IMG/VR virus record: IMGVR_UViG_3300030060_004778
Span: 5,568-27,107 of that record
Direction: 5' to 3' (one strand)
Source: a virus
Length of the DNA: 21,540 bases
Position numbers and translations under genes: made by a program. The notes below the pieces were generated by a model. That model made no database searches. It was not told the DNA's origin and was given only the letters and a program-made list of their open reading frames with translations. Positions 16,081 to 21,408 of the stretch are shown here, piece after piece (the first letter of the stretch is position 1; every line of letters begins with the position of its first letter).

Positions 16081-16082
16081 AT

Positions 16083-16403
16083 TCAACTCCTTTTTTTAGT
16101 TTTTTTACGTCTATGTTGATAGGTTATCTTCTTTTTACCAGTTTTTTCACGTTTAAACCTTTCTTTCTCACTTTTTGTCATTTCTCCTACAGTCTTAGGT
16201 GTCTTACTTGATACACGTTTACTTGGACGACATGCAGGATAACCTCTGTTTTCACCTTTAGAACGACCACAAGGTTTACCAGTTTTAACATCAACCCAGT
16301 TTTCCTTAAACCAACGTGTTAAGCCACCTTTAGCTCTCGGATTAGGTTTACTTTTTCTTCTTGCTTGTGGCACGTTTTCTCTCCACTCTATAAGTTCCAC
16401 CAC
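16083..16403 (-). CDS. Small basic phage protein, 106 aa (DUF5872-like)
   Basis: This 106-residue protein has a conserved block GGLTRWFKENWVDVKTGKPC (residues 26-45) followed by GRSKG and RGYPACRPSKRVSSKTPK, then a long Lys/Arg C-terminal tail. The W-F-K-E-x-W-V-D and C-G-R...Y-P-x-C-R-P pattern, with two cysteines that could bind metal, matches a family I recall as DUF5872 in tailed phages. A GTG GTG start at 16403 is used, overlapping the 57-aa gene by 56 bases; the true start could be one codon later. Function is unknown. Confidence 0.8.
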   Translation of the reverse strand: MVELIEWRENVPQARRKSKPNPRAKGGLTRWFKENWVDVKTGKPCGRSKGENRGYPACRPSKRVSSKTPKTVGEMTKSEKERFKREKTGKKKITYQHRRKKTKKRS

Positions 16404-16521
16404 GCTTTTTATATTCTCGGACTAGCCAAGCATTAGCGTAGGCAGAAGGATAAACAGCAAACTTTCGTTTAGCTTCAGCTTTTACTCTAGCGTAAAGTGT
16501 TTTATTAACAGGTACATTCAC
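16348..16521 (-). CDS. Small protein with YANAWLVREYKKRGG motif, 57 aa
   Basis: This 57-codon frame uses GTG 16521 and stops TAA at 16348. It reads VNVPVNKTLYARVKAEAKRK, then FAVYPSAYANAWLVREYKKR, GGTYR, and a short Lys tail. The Y-P-S-A-Y-A-N-A-W-L-V-R-E-Y-K-K-R-G-G-x-Y-R core is strongly conserved in small proteins of marine phages as I recall, often beside the C-G-R protein, as here. Its start lies inside the 25-aa frame and its end overlaps the 106-aa gene by 56 bases. Function is unknown. Confidence 0.78.
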   Translation of the reverse strand: MNVPVNKTLYARVKAEAKRKFAVYPSAYANAWLVREYKKRGGTYRVERKRATSKKKK

Positions 16522-16582
16522 TTCTCTTCTTACCTCCCTTTTTCTTTTTTTTCTTTTTCTTCATTCCAGTGTGATAAGGCAT
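16505..16582 (-). CDS. Lysine-run microprotein, 25 aa
   Basis: This 25-codon frame starts at ATG 16582, 16 bases after the terminase stop, and overlaps the next gene. It reads MPYHTGM followed by a run of eight lysines, GGKKRSECTC and stop. Small MPYH...KKKK proteins recur next to structural genes in marine phages, from memory. No ribosome site is clear, and the poly-A tract could make the frame fortuitous, so confidence is moderate. Confidence 0.5.
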   Translation of the reverse strand: MPYHTGMKKKKKKKKGGKKRSECTC

Positions 16583-16597
16583 AAACAAAAGAGTAAC

Positions 16598-17860
16598 TTA
16601 ATATATTCTAAACGCTGTCTGCCCTAATGTCTCAGGTTTCGCTAAGTTAAATTGTTGCAAACAAAGATAACCAAAAGCATCAAACGCATGATCAACTCCA
16701 AGATTCTTATTAGGCAATCCAGTATTAGGTGCATAAGTTAATGTCCTAAGTGCTTTTATCAATTCTTTACAACGAGGGTGTATAAGCGTCCTCCTATCAC
16801 CATTAGCATCAAACAGGGCAGTATTGACAGCAGTGATCTTATCTCTGATCTTCCAGGGGCTTCTAGGACTCATAACAGTAAAACCAGACCTTCTAAGTAT
16901 CGTATGATCCGTTACACCAACACCACTGGTCTTTCTTGCACTTCCAGTAGGGTCAGGACAAGCAATAATTCTACGATCTACTCCATATCTTCTCGTAACC
17001 TCCTCGGCAAAATCCCATGTGGTAGCACCTCCTGTCAGCATGATTTCATCAAATACATAAAGCGTATCATTATGCTTCACAGCACAGATTCCAGCCATAG
17101 GATCTACGTTAAAATCCAACCCAATTAACAAGGGAAGCATGTGTAAATCTGCTACTTCCTTGTCAATATTGTCATCTCCAAAACTAACAGCCACCAATCC
17201 AGTTAAATTCTCAAAACTAGCTTCAAATTCCTGTCTAAACGTCCTCGCATCCAACTGACTCCTAGCAGCTTCAACTTCCTCTTTTACAACATTACCCCCC
17301 TCTATAGTTGTAAAACTCCATCTTTGCCAATCCTCCCACTCTTCTTCTCCGCAATAACACCACATATCGTAAAACCAACTCGCAGTACCATCTGGTGTAC
17401 TAATAAACAGTGCCCATCCTTGTTTGTCGGCTAAAGCAGGTCTTATTACTTCAGCCCAAACGTCTCTATCCATAAATGCTGCCTCATCCAGCACAACACC
17501 AGCTAAACTTCTACCTCTCAATGCCATCGCATTTTCTGTTCCCTTCAACTCAATAGTCGATCCATTAATCAATTCCAGCCTTAAATCTGTTTCATTCTTA
17601 CTTTGAATCCATACCTTTGGTGTCAACCTCTTCAATTCCTTCCATGCAATGTCCTTTGCCATCCTGTAAGTAGGAGCACAATAGAAATACACCTCCCCAG
17701 GACGATTTATAGCTCCTCTCAATAGTTCTATACAAGAAAGATAACTCTTCCCAAACCTTCTACCCGCTACCAACACTCTAAATCTTTTCTTTGAATTAAA
17801 AACTTCCCCTTGTGCATACCGCAAACTTATCTCACTCTTCTTTTTTTCACTGACAGCCAT
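16598..17860 (-). CDS. Terminase large subunit (packaging ATPase-nuclease)
   Basis: This 420-residue motor protein cuts and pumps phage DNA into the prohead through the portal. The ATPase domain shows Walker A GRRFGKS (residues 33-39), Walker B VVLDE (122-126) with the catalytic Glu, and the coupling motif FISTPDG (152-158). The RNase H-like nuclease domain starts at about 246 with IGLDFNVDPM (Asp249), then VFDE (Asp271), a CPDPTG loop near 301, and GVDHAFDAFGYL (Asp390, Asp394), so all metal-binding acids are present. It reads leftward at the head of the structural operon. ATG 17860 is the first possible start in frame; upstream is a stop. The likely small subunit is encoded on the opposite strand. 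Confidence 0.96.
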   Translation of the reverse strand: MAVSEKKKSEISLRYAQGEVFNSKKRFRVLVAGRRFGKSYLSCIELLRGAINRPGEVYFYCAPTYRMAKDIAWKELKRLTPKVWIQSKNETDLRLELINGSTIELKGTENAMALRGRSLAGVVLDEAAFMDRDVWAEVIRPALADKQGWALFISTPDGTASWFYDMWCYCGEEEWEDWQRWSFTTIEGGNVVKEEVEAARSQLDARTFRQEFEASFENLTGLVAVSFGDDNIDKEVADLHMLPLLIGLDFNVDPMAGICAVKHNDTLYVFDEIMLTGGATTWDFAEEVTRRYGVDRRIIACPDPTGSARKTSGVGVTDHTILRRSGFTVMSPRSPWKIRDKITAVNTALFDANGDRRTLIHPRCKELIKALRTLTYAPNTGLPNKNLGVDHAFDAFGYLCLQQFNLAKPETLGQTAFRIY

Positions 17861-17955
17861 AAAATTAACAAAAAATACAACTCATACCCCTCCTTTATAG
17901 CCTATTTCACTTCTTTTAAGTTATCATTCAACTAAATACTACTAAGATCAAGTCC
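17861..17955. promoter_or_regulatory. Divergent intergenic region between the terminase genes
   Basis: These 95 bases separate the leftward structural operon from the rightward small-terminase gene, so promoters in both directions are expected. I see AT-rich -10-like hexamers on both strands (TATAAA and TGATAA read leftward) but no well-spaced -35/-10 pair. A dedicated late sigma factor or activator site cannot be excluded. Confidence 0.4.
17865..17885 (-). CDS. Six-codon leader frame upstream of terminase (MSCIFC)
   Basis: A strong ribosome site AAAGGAGG (about 17889-17896, minus strand) is followed at a good distance by ATG AGT TGT ATT TTT TGT TAA, which stops four bases before the terminase ATG. 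No other ribosome site serves the terminase start, so re-initiation from this leader is a plausible mode of translation. It may equally be chance. Confidence 0.35.
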   Translation of the reverse strand: MSCIFC

Positions 17956-18390
17956 GTGGCTTCCTCTACTTTTCCTGAAAACATATTAAATAATCCTCTC
18001 GCTAATCCTCCTAAAAAAAGAACTCGATCCACTATCTCCGATGTACTAAAACGCTCTCAACGTCTATACGCTCGTCAACTTGAAGGTAAAACTACTCGCC
18101 AATTAGTAATTGAACACGCTTCAATAGAAAATATTTCTGAAACTACCGCCTGGTTAGATTGGGACAGAGTTAAAGTTTGGAATAATGAAGATTGGGAAAA
18201 AGATAGAGAAGCTCTCCTACCTCGACTCCAAGCAATGCGTATCCGACTATTCAATAAAGCTGTTAAAAAAGGTCAACTTCAAACCGCAGCACAAATTCTC
18301 GATAGCCTAGGAAAAGTAATCGGCGAATCCATAGAAACAGTCAACATCCAAGCTCCAGAACTTTCTATAAAAGTAGAACCAAAAATTTAA
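17956..18390 (+). CDS. Terminase small subunit-like protein
   Basis: This 144-residue protein resembles phage small terminases, which recognise the packaging site and load the large subunit. A basic N-terminal part (PPKKRTRSTISDVLKRSQRL) precedes a helix-rich region with LVIEHASIENISETTAWLDW, a possible helix-turn-helix, and then a helical pair IRLFNKAVKKGQLQTAAQIL followed by DSLGKVIGES, typical of small terminases of this group. The start is GTG 17956; a TAA lies 13 codons upstream with no ATG/TTG between. It is encoded opposite to the large subunit, which is unusual. The call rests on pattern and location. Confidence 0.7.
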   Translation: MASSTFPENILNNPLANPPKKRTRSTISDVLKRSQRLYARQLEGKTTRQLVIEHASIENISETTAWLDWDRVKVWNNEDWEKDREALLPRLQAMRIRLFNKAVKKGQLQTAAQILDSLGKVIGESIETVNIQAPELSIKVEPKI

Positions 18391-18453
18391 TCAAAATATA
18401 TTTAAGTTGCCCGCCAAGGCCTACAAAAAAAATTTTTTACCTACAGTACCCCC

Positions 18454-18552
18454 AAGTCCATAAAAGCCCTTAGAAGTCCATAGAAGTACCATAGAGATTA
18501 AATACTGAACTAATAGAACATAGAAGTAAAAAAAAGTTTATAGAAGTTTATA
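18454..18552 (+). repeat. Iteron-like array of TAGAAGT-type repeats
   Basis: AAGTCCATAAAAG (18454) and AAGTCCATAGAAG (18474) are near-identical 13-mers 20 bases apart. TAGAAGT occurs at 18471, 18481, 18521 and 18541, with variants TAGAGAT at 18492 and TAGAACA at 18514. Several steps are 10, 11, 20 or 22 bases, so the copies face the same side of the helix, as in protein-binding iterons. Confidence 0.6.
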
Positions 18553-18572
18553 AAAAATACTACTAGGTAAAA

Positions 18573-18601
18573 ATTTGTACTCTTAATAATTTATTTGTAC
18601 T
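18573..18601 (+). repeat. Paired ATTTGTACT direct repeats
   Basis: ATTTGTACT is found at 18573-18581 and 18593-18601, exactly 20 bases (two helical turns) apart. The second copy ends five bases before the -35 box, the usual place for an activator or a dimeric repressor. Confidence 0.45.
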
Positions 18602-18606
18602 TTCTG

Positions 18607-18636
18607 TTGCTTTTGTTTACTATTTTTTGCTATAAT
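18607..18636 (+). promoter_or_regulatory. Extended -10 sigma70-type promoter
   Basis: TTGCTT (18607-18612), an 18-base spacer, and a perfect TATAAT (18631-18636) with TGC just before it form a strong extended -10 promoter reading right. It would start transcription near 18643 and drive the 110-aa gene and followers to the terminator at 19931. Confidence 0.75.
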
Positions 18637-18644
18637 AAAATTAA

Positions 18645-18655
18645 GTTTAGTAAAC
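18645..18655 (+). promoter_or_regulatory. Palindromic operator candidate GTTTAGTAAAC
   Basis: A perfect 11-base palindrome lies at about +2 to +12 of the promoter. A matching half, GTTTACTA (18615-18622), lies in the -35/-10 spacer, so a repressor could grip both. The 51-aa ribbon-helix-helix-like protein encoded downstream is one candidate; this is inference. Confidence 0.5.
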
Positions 18656-18774
18656 CCTTAAATTTTGATCTTAGGAGTAGTTAATTTTCTCAGATTAGTA
18701 AATTATTATTTCTATCTTTTTAATTTATAGATCACTTAACTAAACATCTAACAAAATTATTTTTCATACCAGAA

Positions 18775-19107
18775 ATGAACTCATTTAATTTATTTCCTAC
18801 TAGTGATAGACAAACGCTAGACACTGAACAACTTAAAGTTAATTTTGCTTTCGGTTCTTATAGTTCTTTTTTAGACATTTCAAACGAGTCTAAAGAACTA
18901 CATATCAGATTAGATAACAAACAGATTAAGAAAGATATTGTTAAAAGCTTTCAAATGTTATCAGCTACTTATTCAACAGATAAAGAATATTTAACAGAGG
19001 TATTCAAAATTATTGTTAACAAGATCGAACAATCAAAAGATGACAGCTTGAAAGATGAATTAGCCGCTTATTTGGTTAATAACTTAAATAGCGAGGTTAA
19101 CAAGTAA
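18775..19107 (+). CDS. Hypothetical protein, 110 aa
   Basis: This is the first gene after the strong promoter. I do not recognise its family. The N-terminal half looks beta-structured (VNFAFGSYSSFLDIS, ELHIRLDN), and the C-terminal half is two amphipathic helices: IKKDIVKSFQMLSATY and YLTEVFKIIVNKIEQS, ending DELAAYLVNNLN. It is acidic and has no cysteine or membrane segment. It ends in a TAATG overlap with the ribbon-helix-helix-like gene, so the two are probably co-translated. There is no clear ribosome site before ATG 18775. Confidence 0.75.
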   Translation: MNSFNLFPTSDRQTLDTEQLKVNFAFGSYSSFLDISNESKELHIRLDNKQIKKDIVKSFQMLSATYSTDKEYLTEVFKIIVNKIEQSKDDSLKDELAAYLVNNLNSEVNK

Positions 19108-19262
19108 TGAAAACAAAAAAGAATATAACTATTCAAATTAAGGTTACTGTTGATCCAGTAACCCACAAACTTTTATGTGCAAGAAGTGAAGAGATTCTCG
19201 GAGAGCAAAATTTAAGTTTGCTAACCAGGATCATGTATAAGAAGGAGTTAAGCATCAAATGA
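19107..19262 (+). CDS. Small ribbon-helix-helix-like protein, 51 aa
   Basis: This 51-codon frame begins in a TAATG overlap with the 110-aa gene and ends ATGA into a 15-codon frame. It reads ITIQIKVTVDPVTHKLLCAR, then SEEILGEQNLSLLTRIMYKK. A basic N-terminal strand of alternating residues followed by two helices separated by a Gly-x-x-Asn turn is the layout of Arc/CopG ribbon-helix-helix repressors. The length fits. If so, it could be the repressor acting on the promoter palindrome at 18645. The fold is inferred from pattern alone. Confidence 0.6.
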   Translation: MKTKKNITIQIKVTVDPVTHKLLCARSEEILGEQNLSLLTRIMYKKELSIK

Positions 19263-19306
19263 AATTTATTTTATTACCTTACATAGTTCTAATAATTTTA
19301 TTATGA
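19259..19306 (+). CDS. Hydrophobic micropeptide, 15 aa
   Basis: ATG 19259 overlaps the previous stop (ATGA) and the frame encodes MKFILLPYIVLIILL, a single lysine followed by an almost purely hydrophobic stretch with one proline. It overlaps the next ATG by another ATGA. This length would just span a membrane. It could be a toxin-like or regulatory micropeptide, or chance in AT-rich DNA; coupled overlaps are the only support. Confidence 0.35.
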   Translation: MKFILLPYIVLIILL

Positions 19307-19383
19307 CTACTTTCATAGTTTGGGCGTGTATTAACACGCTTATTTATATTTTTTTAAAAAACATAGTTAACCATTTTAATTAA
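19303..19383 (+). CDS. Putative membrane micropeptide, 26 aa
   Basis: This 26-codon frame starts in an ATGA overlap and reads MTTFIVWACINTLIYIFLKN then IVNHFN. Residues 3-18 form a plausible membrane segment. The frame contains a hairpin with a T run (see 19324), so the stretch may be a terminator rather than, or as well as, a gene. Function is unknown. Confidence 0.35.
   Translation: MTTFIVWACINTLIYIFLKNIVNHFN
19324..19355 (+). terminator. Possible weak terminator / hairpin
   Basis: GCGTGT-ATTA-ACACGC is a perfect 6-bp stem with a four-base loop, followed after nine bases by seven T. The gap between stem and T run is long, so termination would be partial. It lies between the 51-aa gene group and the 133-aa gene. 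Confidence 0.4.
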
Positions 19384-19387
19384 AACA

Positions 19388-19789
19388 ATGCCAACATTAA
19401 AAGAAAAAAAAGATACTATGTATCAAAATATTTTTGAACATGGTCAAAACTTGAAAAAAGTTTTTAACTTGGATTCATCAATTGATGAAATAAAATTATG
19501 TAAGTCTTTATTTAGAATAGAAAATAAAGCTCATTCAATAGCCGAAAACTTTTGTAATGGCTTTGAATGTACCGAAGAAGAACAAGAAAAAATTATTAAT
19601 GATATTTTGAATAAAGTAGACAAACTTTTAAATTTTAAAAATCAAAAGATACCAGTATTTTTTAATGGTGACTGTAGAGGTTACTCATTAAAAATTGAAG
19701 ATTCTTACATGAAAGAAAATAAGATTTATCCCTTTCATAGTGACTGGGGCGGATATGGAATAATTGCACCTAGTTTTAGAGAGGTTTGA
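19388..19789 (+). CDS. Conserved phage protein of unknown function, 133 aa
   Basis: This 133-residue protein resembles a family of unannotated small phage proteins, recognisable by the helical N-terminus (MYQNIFEHGQNLKKVFNLDS), LCKSLFRIENKAHSIAENFC, and a C-terminal FFNGDCRGYSLKIED with WGGYGIIAPSF. In relatives I recall FINGDPRGYALKI at the same place, followed by a D-W-G-G-Y-G-x-I motif; here Asp-Pro is replaced by Asp-Cys. It is soluble with an acidic middle. The family has no assigned function. It sits before the terminator at 19931 together with a 50-aa gene. Confidence 0.82.
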   Translation: MPTLKEKKDTMYQNIFEHGQNLKKVFNLDSSIDEIKLCKSLFRIENKAHSIAENFCNGFECTEEEQEKIINDILNKVDKLLNFKNQKIPVFFNGDCRGYSLKIEDSYMKENKIYPFHSDWGGYGIIAPSFREV

Positions 19790-19791
19790 TA

Positions 19792-19944
19792 ATGTCATTA
19801 TCAAAAGAAAGAAAAGCCTATTTAATTGAAATAGCTAATCAAATAACTTTTGAATTATGCAGAGATTTAAAAGTTAATAAATGGACAAGAGAAAAAAAAC
19901 AAAATTTTAGAAAAATAATAGAAGAAGCAGAAAAGAGACTGTAA
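19792..19944 (+). CDS. Small helical protein, 50 aa
   Basis: This 50-codon frame starts at ATG 19792, two bases after the previous stop, with GAGAGG as a ribosome site. It reads MSLSKERKAYLIEIANQITF, then ELCRDLKVNKWTREKKQNFR and KIIEEAEKRL. A single charged helical hairpin is likely. Its last codons form the left arm of the terminator, so gene and terminator overlap. Function is unknown. Confidence 0.65.
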   Translation: MSLSKERKAYLIEIANQITFELCRDLKVNKWTREKKQNFRKIIEEAEKRL

Positions 19945-19959
19945 AAAGTCTCTTTTTTT
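19931..19959 (+). terminator. Strong rho-independent terminator
   Basis: AAAAGAGACT and AGTCTCTTTT form a perfect 10-bp stem around a six-base loop, ending in a run of T. It closes the transcript begun at the 18607 promoter. The stop codon of the 50-aa gene lies in the loop. Confidence 0.88.
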
Positions 19960-19976
19960 ATATATATTTAAAAAAC

Positions 19977-20005
19977 TTGCAAATTTTAATATATATACTT
20001 ATAAT
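19977..20005 (+). promoter_or_regulatory. Near-consensus sigma70-type promoter
   Basis: TTGCAA (19977-19982), a 17-base spacer, and perfect TATAAT (20000-20005) lie just after the terminator and 25 bases before the next ATG. It should drive the right-hand group of genes. With the terminator before it, this separates two rightward units. Confidence 0.82.
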
Positions 20006-20030
20006 AACCTACATAAACATACCAGTTTAA

Positions 20031-20198
20031 ATGAAACCAACTAAAGACTTAAAACCCATGAATGAAATGATCTTTCAATCAATTATGGGTGAATATTTAA
20101 TTAATCCTACTGAATACTATGAGAATCAAGGTATTCGTAGAGCATACGCTTTGAATGATGAGCCTATGTTGAGAAAAATTCTTGAATGTGAGTATTAA
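20031..20198 (+). CDS. Small hypothetical protein, 55 aa
   Basis: This is the first gene after the 19977 promoter; its leader is only about 20 bases with no ribosome site, so it may use a near-leaderless start. It reads MKPTKDLKPMNEMIFQSIMG, EYLINPTEYYENQGIRRAYA and LNDEPMLRKILECEY. Two helices joined by a Pro turn are likely. I do not recognise a family. A second ATG nine codons in is an alternative start. Confidence 0.6.
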   Translation: MKPTKDLKPMNEMIFQSIMGEYLINPTEYYENQGIRRAYALNDEPMLRKILECEY

Positions 20199-20200
20199 TC

Positions 20201-20518
20201 ATGAAACTATCTCAACTAAAAACCATAGATATTAATGCTAAACAATGGCGTGACAAGATTTATGGTAACTCTTATTTTTCTAGTGATGTAATACTTAATT
20301 TTGGTATGAATAGCCAAGAAACAATAAAAGTACCTTTTCAATATGGTTATGGAGATCAATATATATATGCAAGTTTAGAAGAAGTAAAAAATCTTTTCCC
20401 AAAATCAAAATGGTATAAAGAAAAATACTTTCATAAATATGAGATACAAAAAGAATACAAAATAATAATTAGAAATTCTATTAAAACTAACTGTTTAAAA
20501 AGGGAACTAAACAAATGA
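20201..20518 (+). CDS. Conserved phage protein of unknown function, 105 aa
   Basis: This 105-residue protein begins KLSQLKTIDINAKQWRDKIY and continues GNSYFSSDVILNFG, then VPFQYGYGDQYIYASLEEVK. The W-x-D-K-x-x-G-N-S-Y-F and P-F-x-Y-G-Y-G-D-x-Y pattern recurs in small proteins of many phages as I recall, with no known role. A basic C-terminal region follows. It ends in an ATGA overlap with the 56-aa gene, implying coupled translation. It is probably an early, host-takeover or accessory protein; this is inference. Confidence 0.78.
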   Translation: MKLSQLKTIDINAKQWRDKIYGNSYFSSDVILNFGMNSQETIKVPFQYGYGDQYIYASLEEVKNLFPKSKWYKEKYFHKYEIQKEYKIIIRNSIKTNCLKRELNK

Positions 20519-20685
20519 ACTGGACTTCAAAAGAAAAATCTAAGTATTGGAATAAAGCATATCAAGAATATTCTCTTGAGAGTGGTTTATCTTTAAAAGA
20601 CTTAAGTAATTGGATTAAAGTTAATCCTTATGTAGCTTTGTATATAGAAAATAGAGCTATTGAATTTTTAAAGGATAATAATTAA
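20515..20685 (+). CDS. Small hypothetical protein, 56 aa
   Basis: ATG 20515 overlaps the previous stop. The protein reads MNWTSKEKSKYWNKAYQEYS, then LESGLSLKDLSNWIKVNPYV and ALYIENRAIEFLKDNN. It is helical and Trp/Tyr-rich, with no recognisable domain. The stop is two bases before the next ATG, so it belongs to a tight operon. Confidence 0.65.
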   Translation: MNWTSKEKSKYWNKAYQEYSLESGLSLKDLSNWIKVNPYVALYIENRAIEFLKDNN

Positions 20686-20687
20686 TT

Positions 20688-20888
20688 ATGCAAGAAATAA
20701 ATCATCAAAAAATAGCATTAGTTGAGACTTTTGTAAACTTTTATCTATCTAAAGATGAAGTATCAGATAAGTTCTATAAATCAGATATTGTCTGGTTTGC
20801 TACTGGTTTAACAATGAGTGAATTTGAAGCGTGTAAATCCGTAGCTGAAGATTTATTTAGAAAGGAGTTTTTTAATAATGGCAATTAA
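20688..20888 (+). CDS. Small hypothetical protein, 66 aa
   Basis: This 66-residue acidic helical protein reads IALVETFVNFYLSKDEVSDK, FYKSDIVWFATGLTMSEFEA and CKSVAEDLFRKEFF. The middle DIVWFATGLT patch is the most distinctive part. I do not recognise a family. Its end overlaps the next gene by 11 bases, and the AAGGAG that serves the next gene lies within it. Confidence 0.68.
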   Translation: MQEINHQKIALVETFVNFYLSKDEVSDKFYKSDIVWFATGLTMSEFEACKSVAEDLFRKEFFNNGN

Positions 20889-21024
20889 TCCTAATAAAAA
20901 ATACAAATTTGTTGATAAAGATTTAGTTAATGGATTTGTTGTACTTACTGGAAAAGAATTAAATGCAATTCTAGAAAAATCTTACAAAGAACATATGGAG
21001 AATAAAAATGAAAATTCAAATTAG
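20878..21024 (+). CDS. Small hypothetical protein, 48 aa
   Basis: This 48-codon frame starts at ATG 20878 with a clear AAGGAG about ten bases upstream and stops TAG 21022. It reads MAINPNKKYKFVDKDLVNGF, VVLTGKELNAILEKSYKEHM and a short Asn/Glu tail. A beta hairpin followed by a helix is likely. It overlaps the next gene by 17 bases. The good ribosome site supports it. Function is unknown. Confidence 0.68.
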   Translation: MAINPNKKYKFVDKDLVNGFVVLTGKELNAILEKSYKEHMENKNENSN

Positions 21025-21406
21025 TGAAAATTGTACTCAAACATTATTAGATAATGGATTTTGGTTACATGAAGAAAAACAAAAAGATGGAAAAATTTTT
21101 AGTTTTACTTTTGTTAAATACTGGCATTGTTGCGAAATTAAGCATGAAATGAGAGATTTTGCTTCAAATAGTCCAGTAAGTTATATCAAGTTAGGTAAAA
21201 GATTAAATGAACTCGGATTATGTATTGAAGAAGATGATAACTCTTGGAATTTAAAAGAGATATTGATAGCTATTAGCGAAAATATCCCTATGAATTGTAA
21301 GCCTTGGAGATCAGGATTAAGTAACGATAATAGAACTGTTAAAGGTATTTATGAAAATAGAAAAGGATATAAAGAATATTTATTTAAAACATTTTTGGAG
21401 AATTAA
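21008..21406 (+). CDS. Hypothetical protein, 132 aa
   Basis: This 132-residue protein starts at ATG 21008 with GGAG upstream. It contains several cysteines and histidines close together (VKYWHCCEIKHEM, near residues 37-49), which could bind metal, and LNELGLCIEEDD and LIAISENIPMNCKPWRSGL further on. It ends YKEYLFKTFLEN. I recognise no family. The gene lies in the tight rightward operon and overlaps the 48-aa gene by 17 bases. Confidence 0.72.
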   Translation: MKIQISENCTQTLLDNGFWLHEEKQKDGKIFSFTFVKYWHCCEIKHEMRDFASNSPVSYIKLGKRLNELGLCIEEDDNSWNLKEILIAISENIPMNCKPWRSGLSNDNRTVKGIYENRKGYKEYLFKTFLEN

Positions 21407-21408
21407 TT

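Larger units (their letters stand above)
18391..18774 (+). promoter_or_regulatory. Non-coding control region
   Basis: No convincing gene lies in these 384 bases. The stretch holds an AAAAAATTTTTT palindrome near 18425-18438, a TAGAAGT-type repeat array, two ATTTGTACT repeats 20 bases apart, an extended -10 promoter and a GTTTAGTAAAC palindrome, and then an AT-rich leader of about 130 bases before the 110-aa gene. It could combine an origin or packaging site with the early promoter. Confidence 0.6.

Noticed and set aside
16778-17606. Plus-strand open frames opposite the large terminase
   Set aside because: The terminase reading is certain from Walker and nuclease motifs.
18391-18450. Rho-independent terminator after the small terminase gene
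   Set aside because: The GCC/GGC stem is only three base pairs and the AAAAAATTTTTT palindrome has no GC stem, so evidence is too weak.
18454-18552. CRISPR array
   Set aside because: The repeats are 7-13 bases with irregular short spacing and no unique spacers of constant size.
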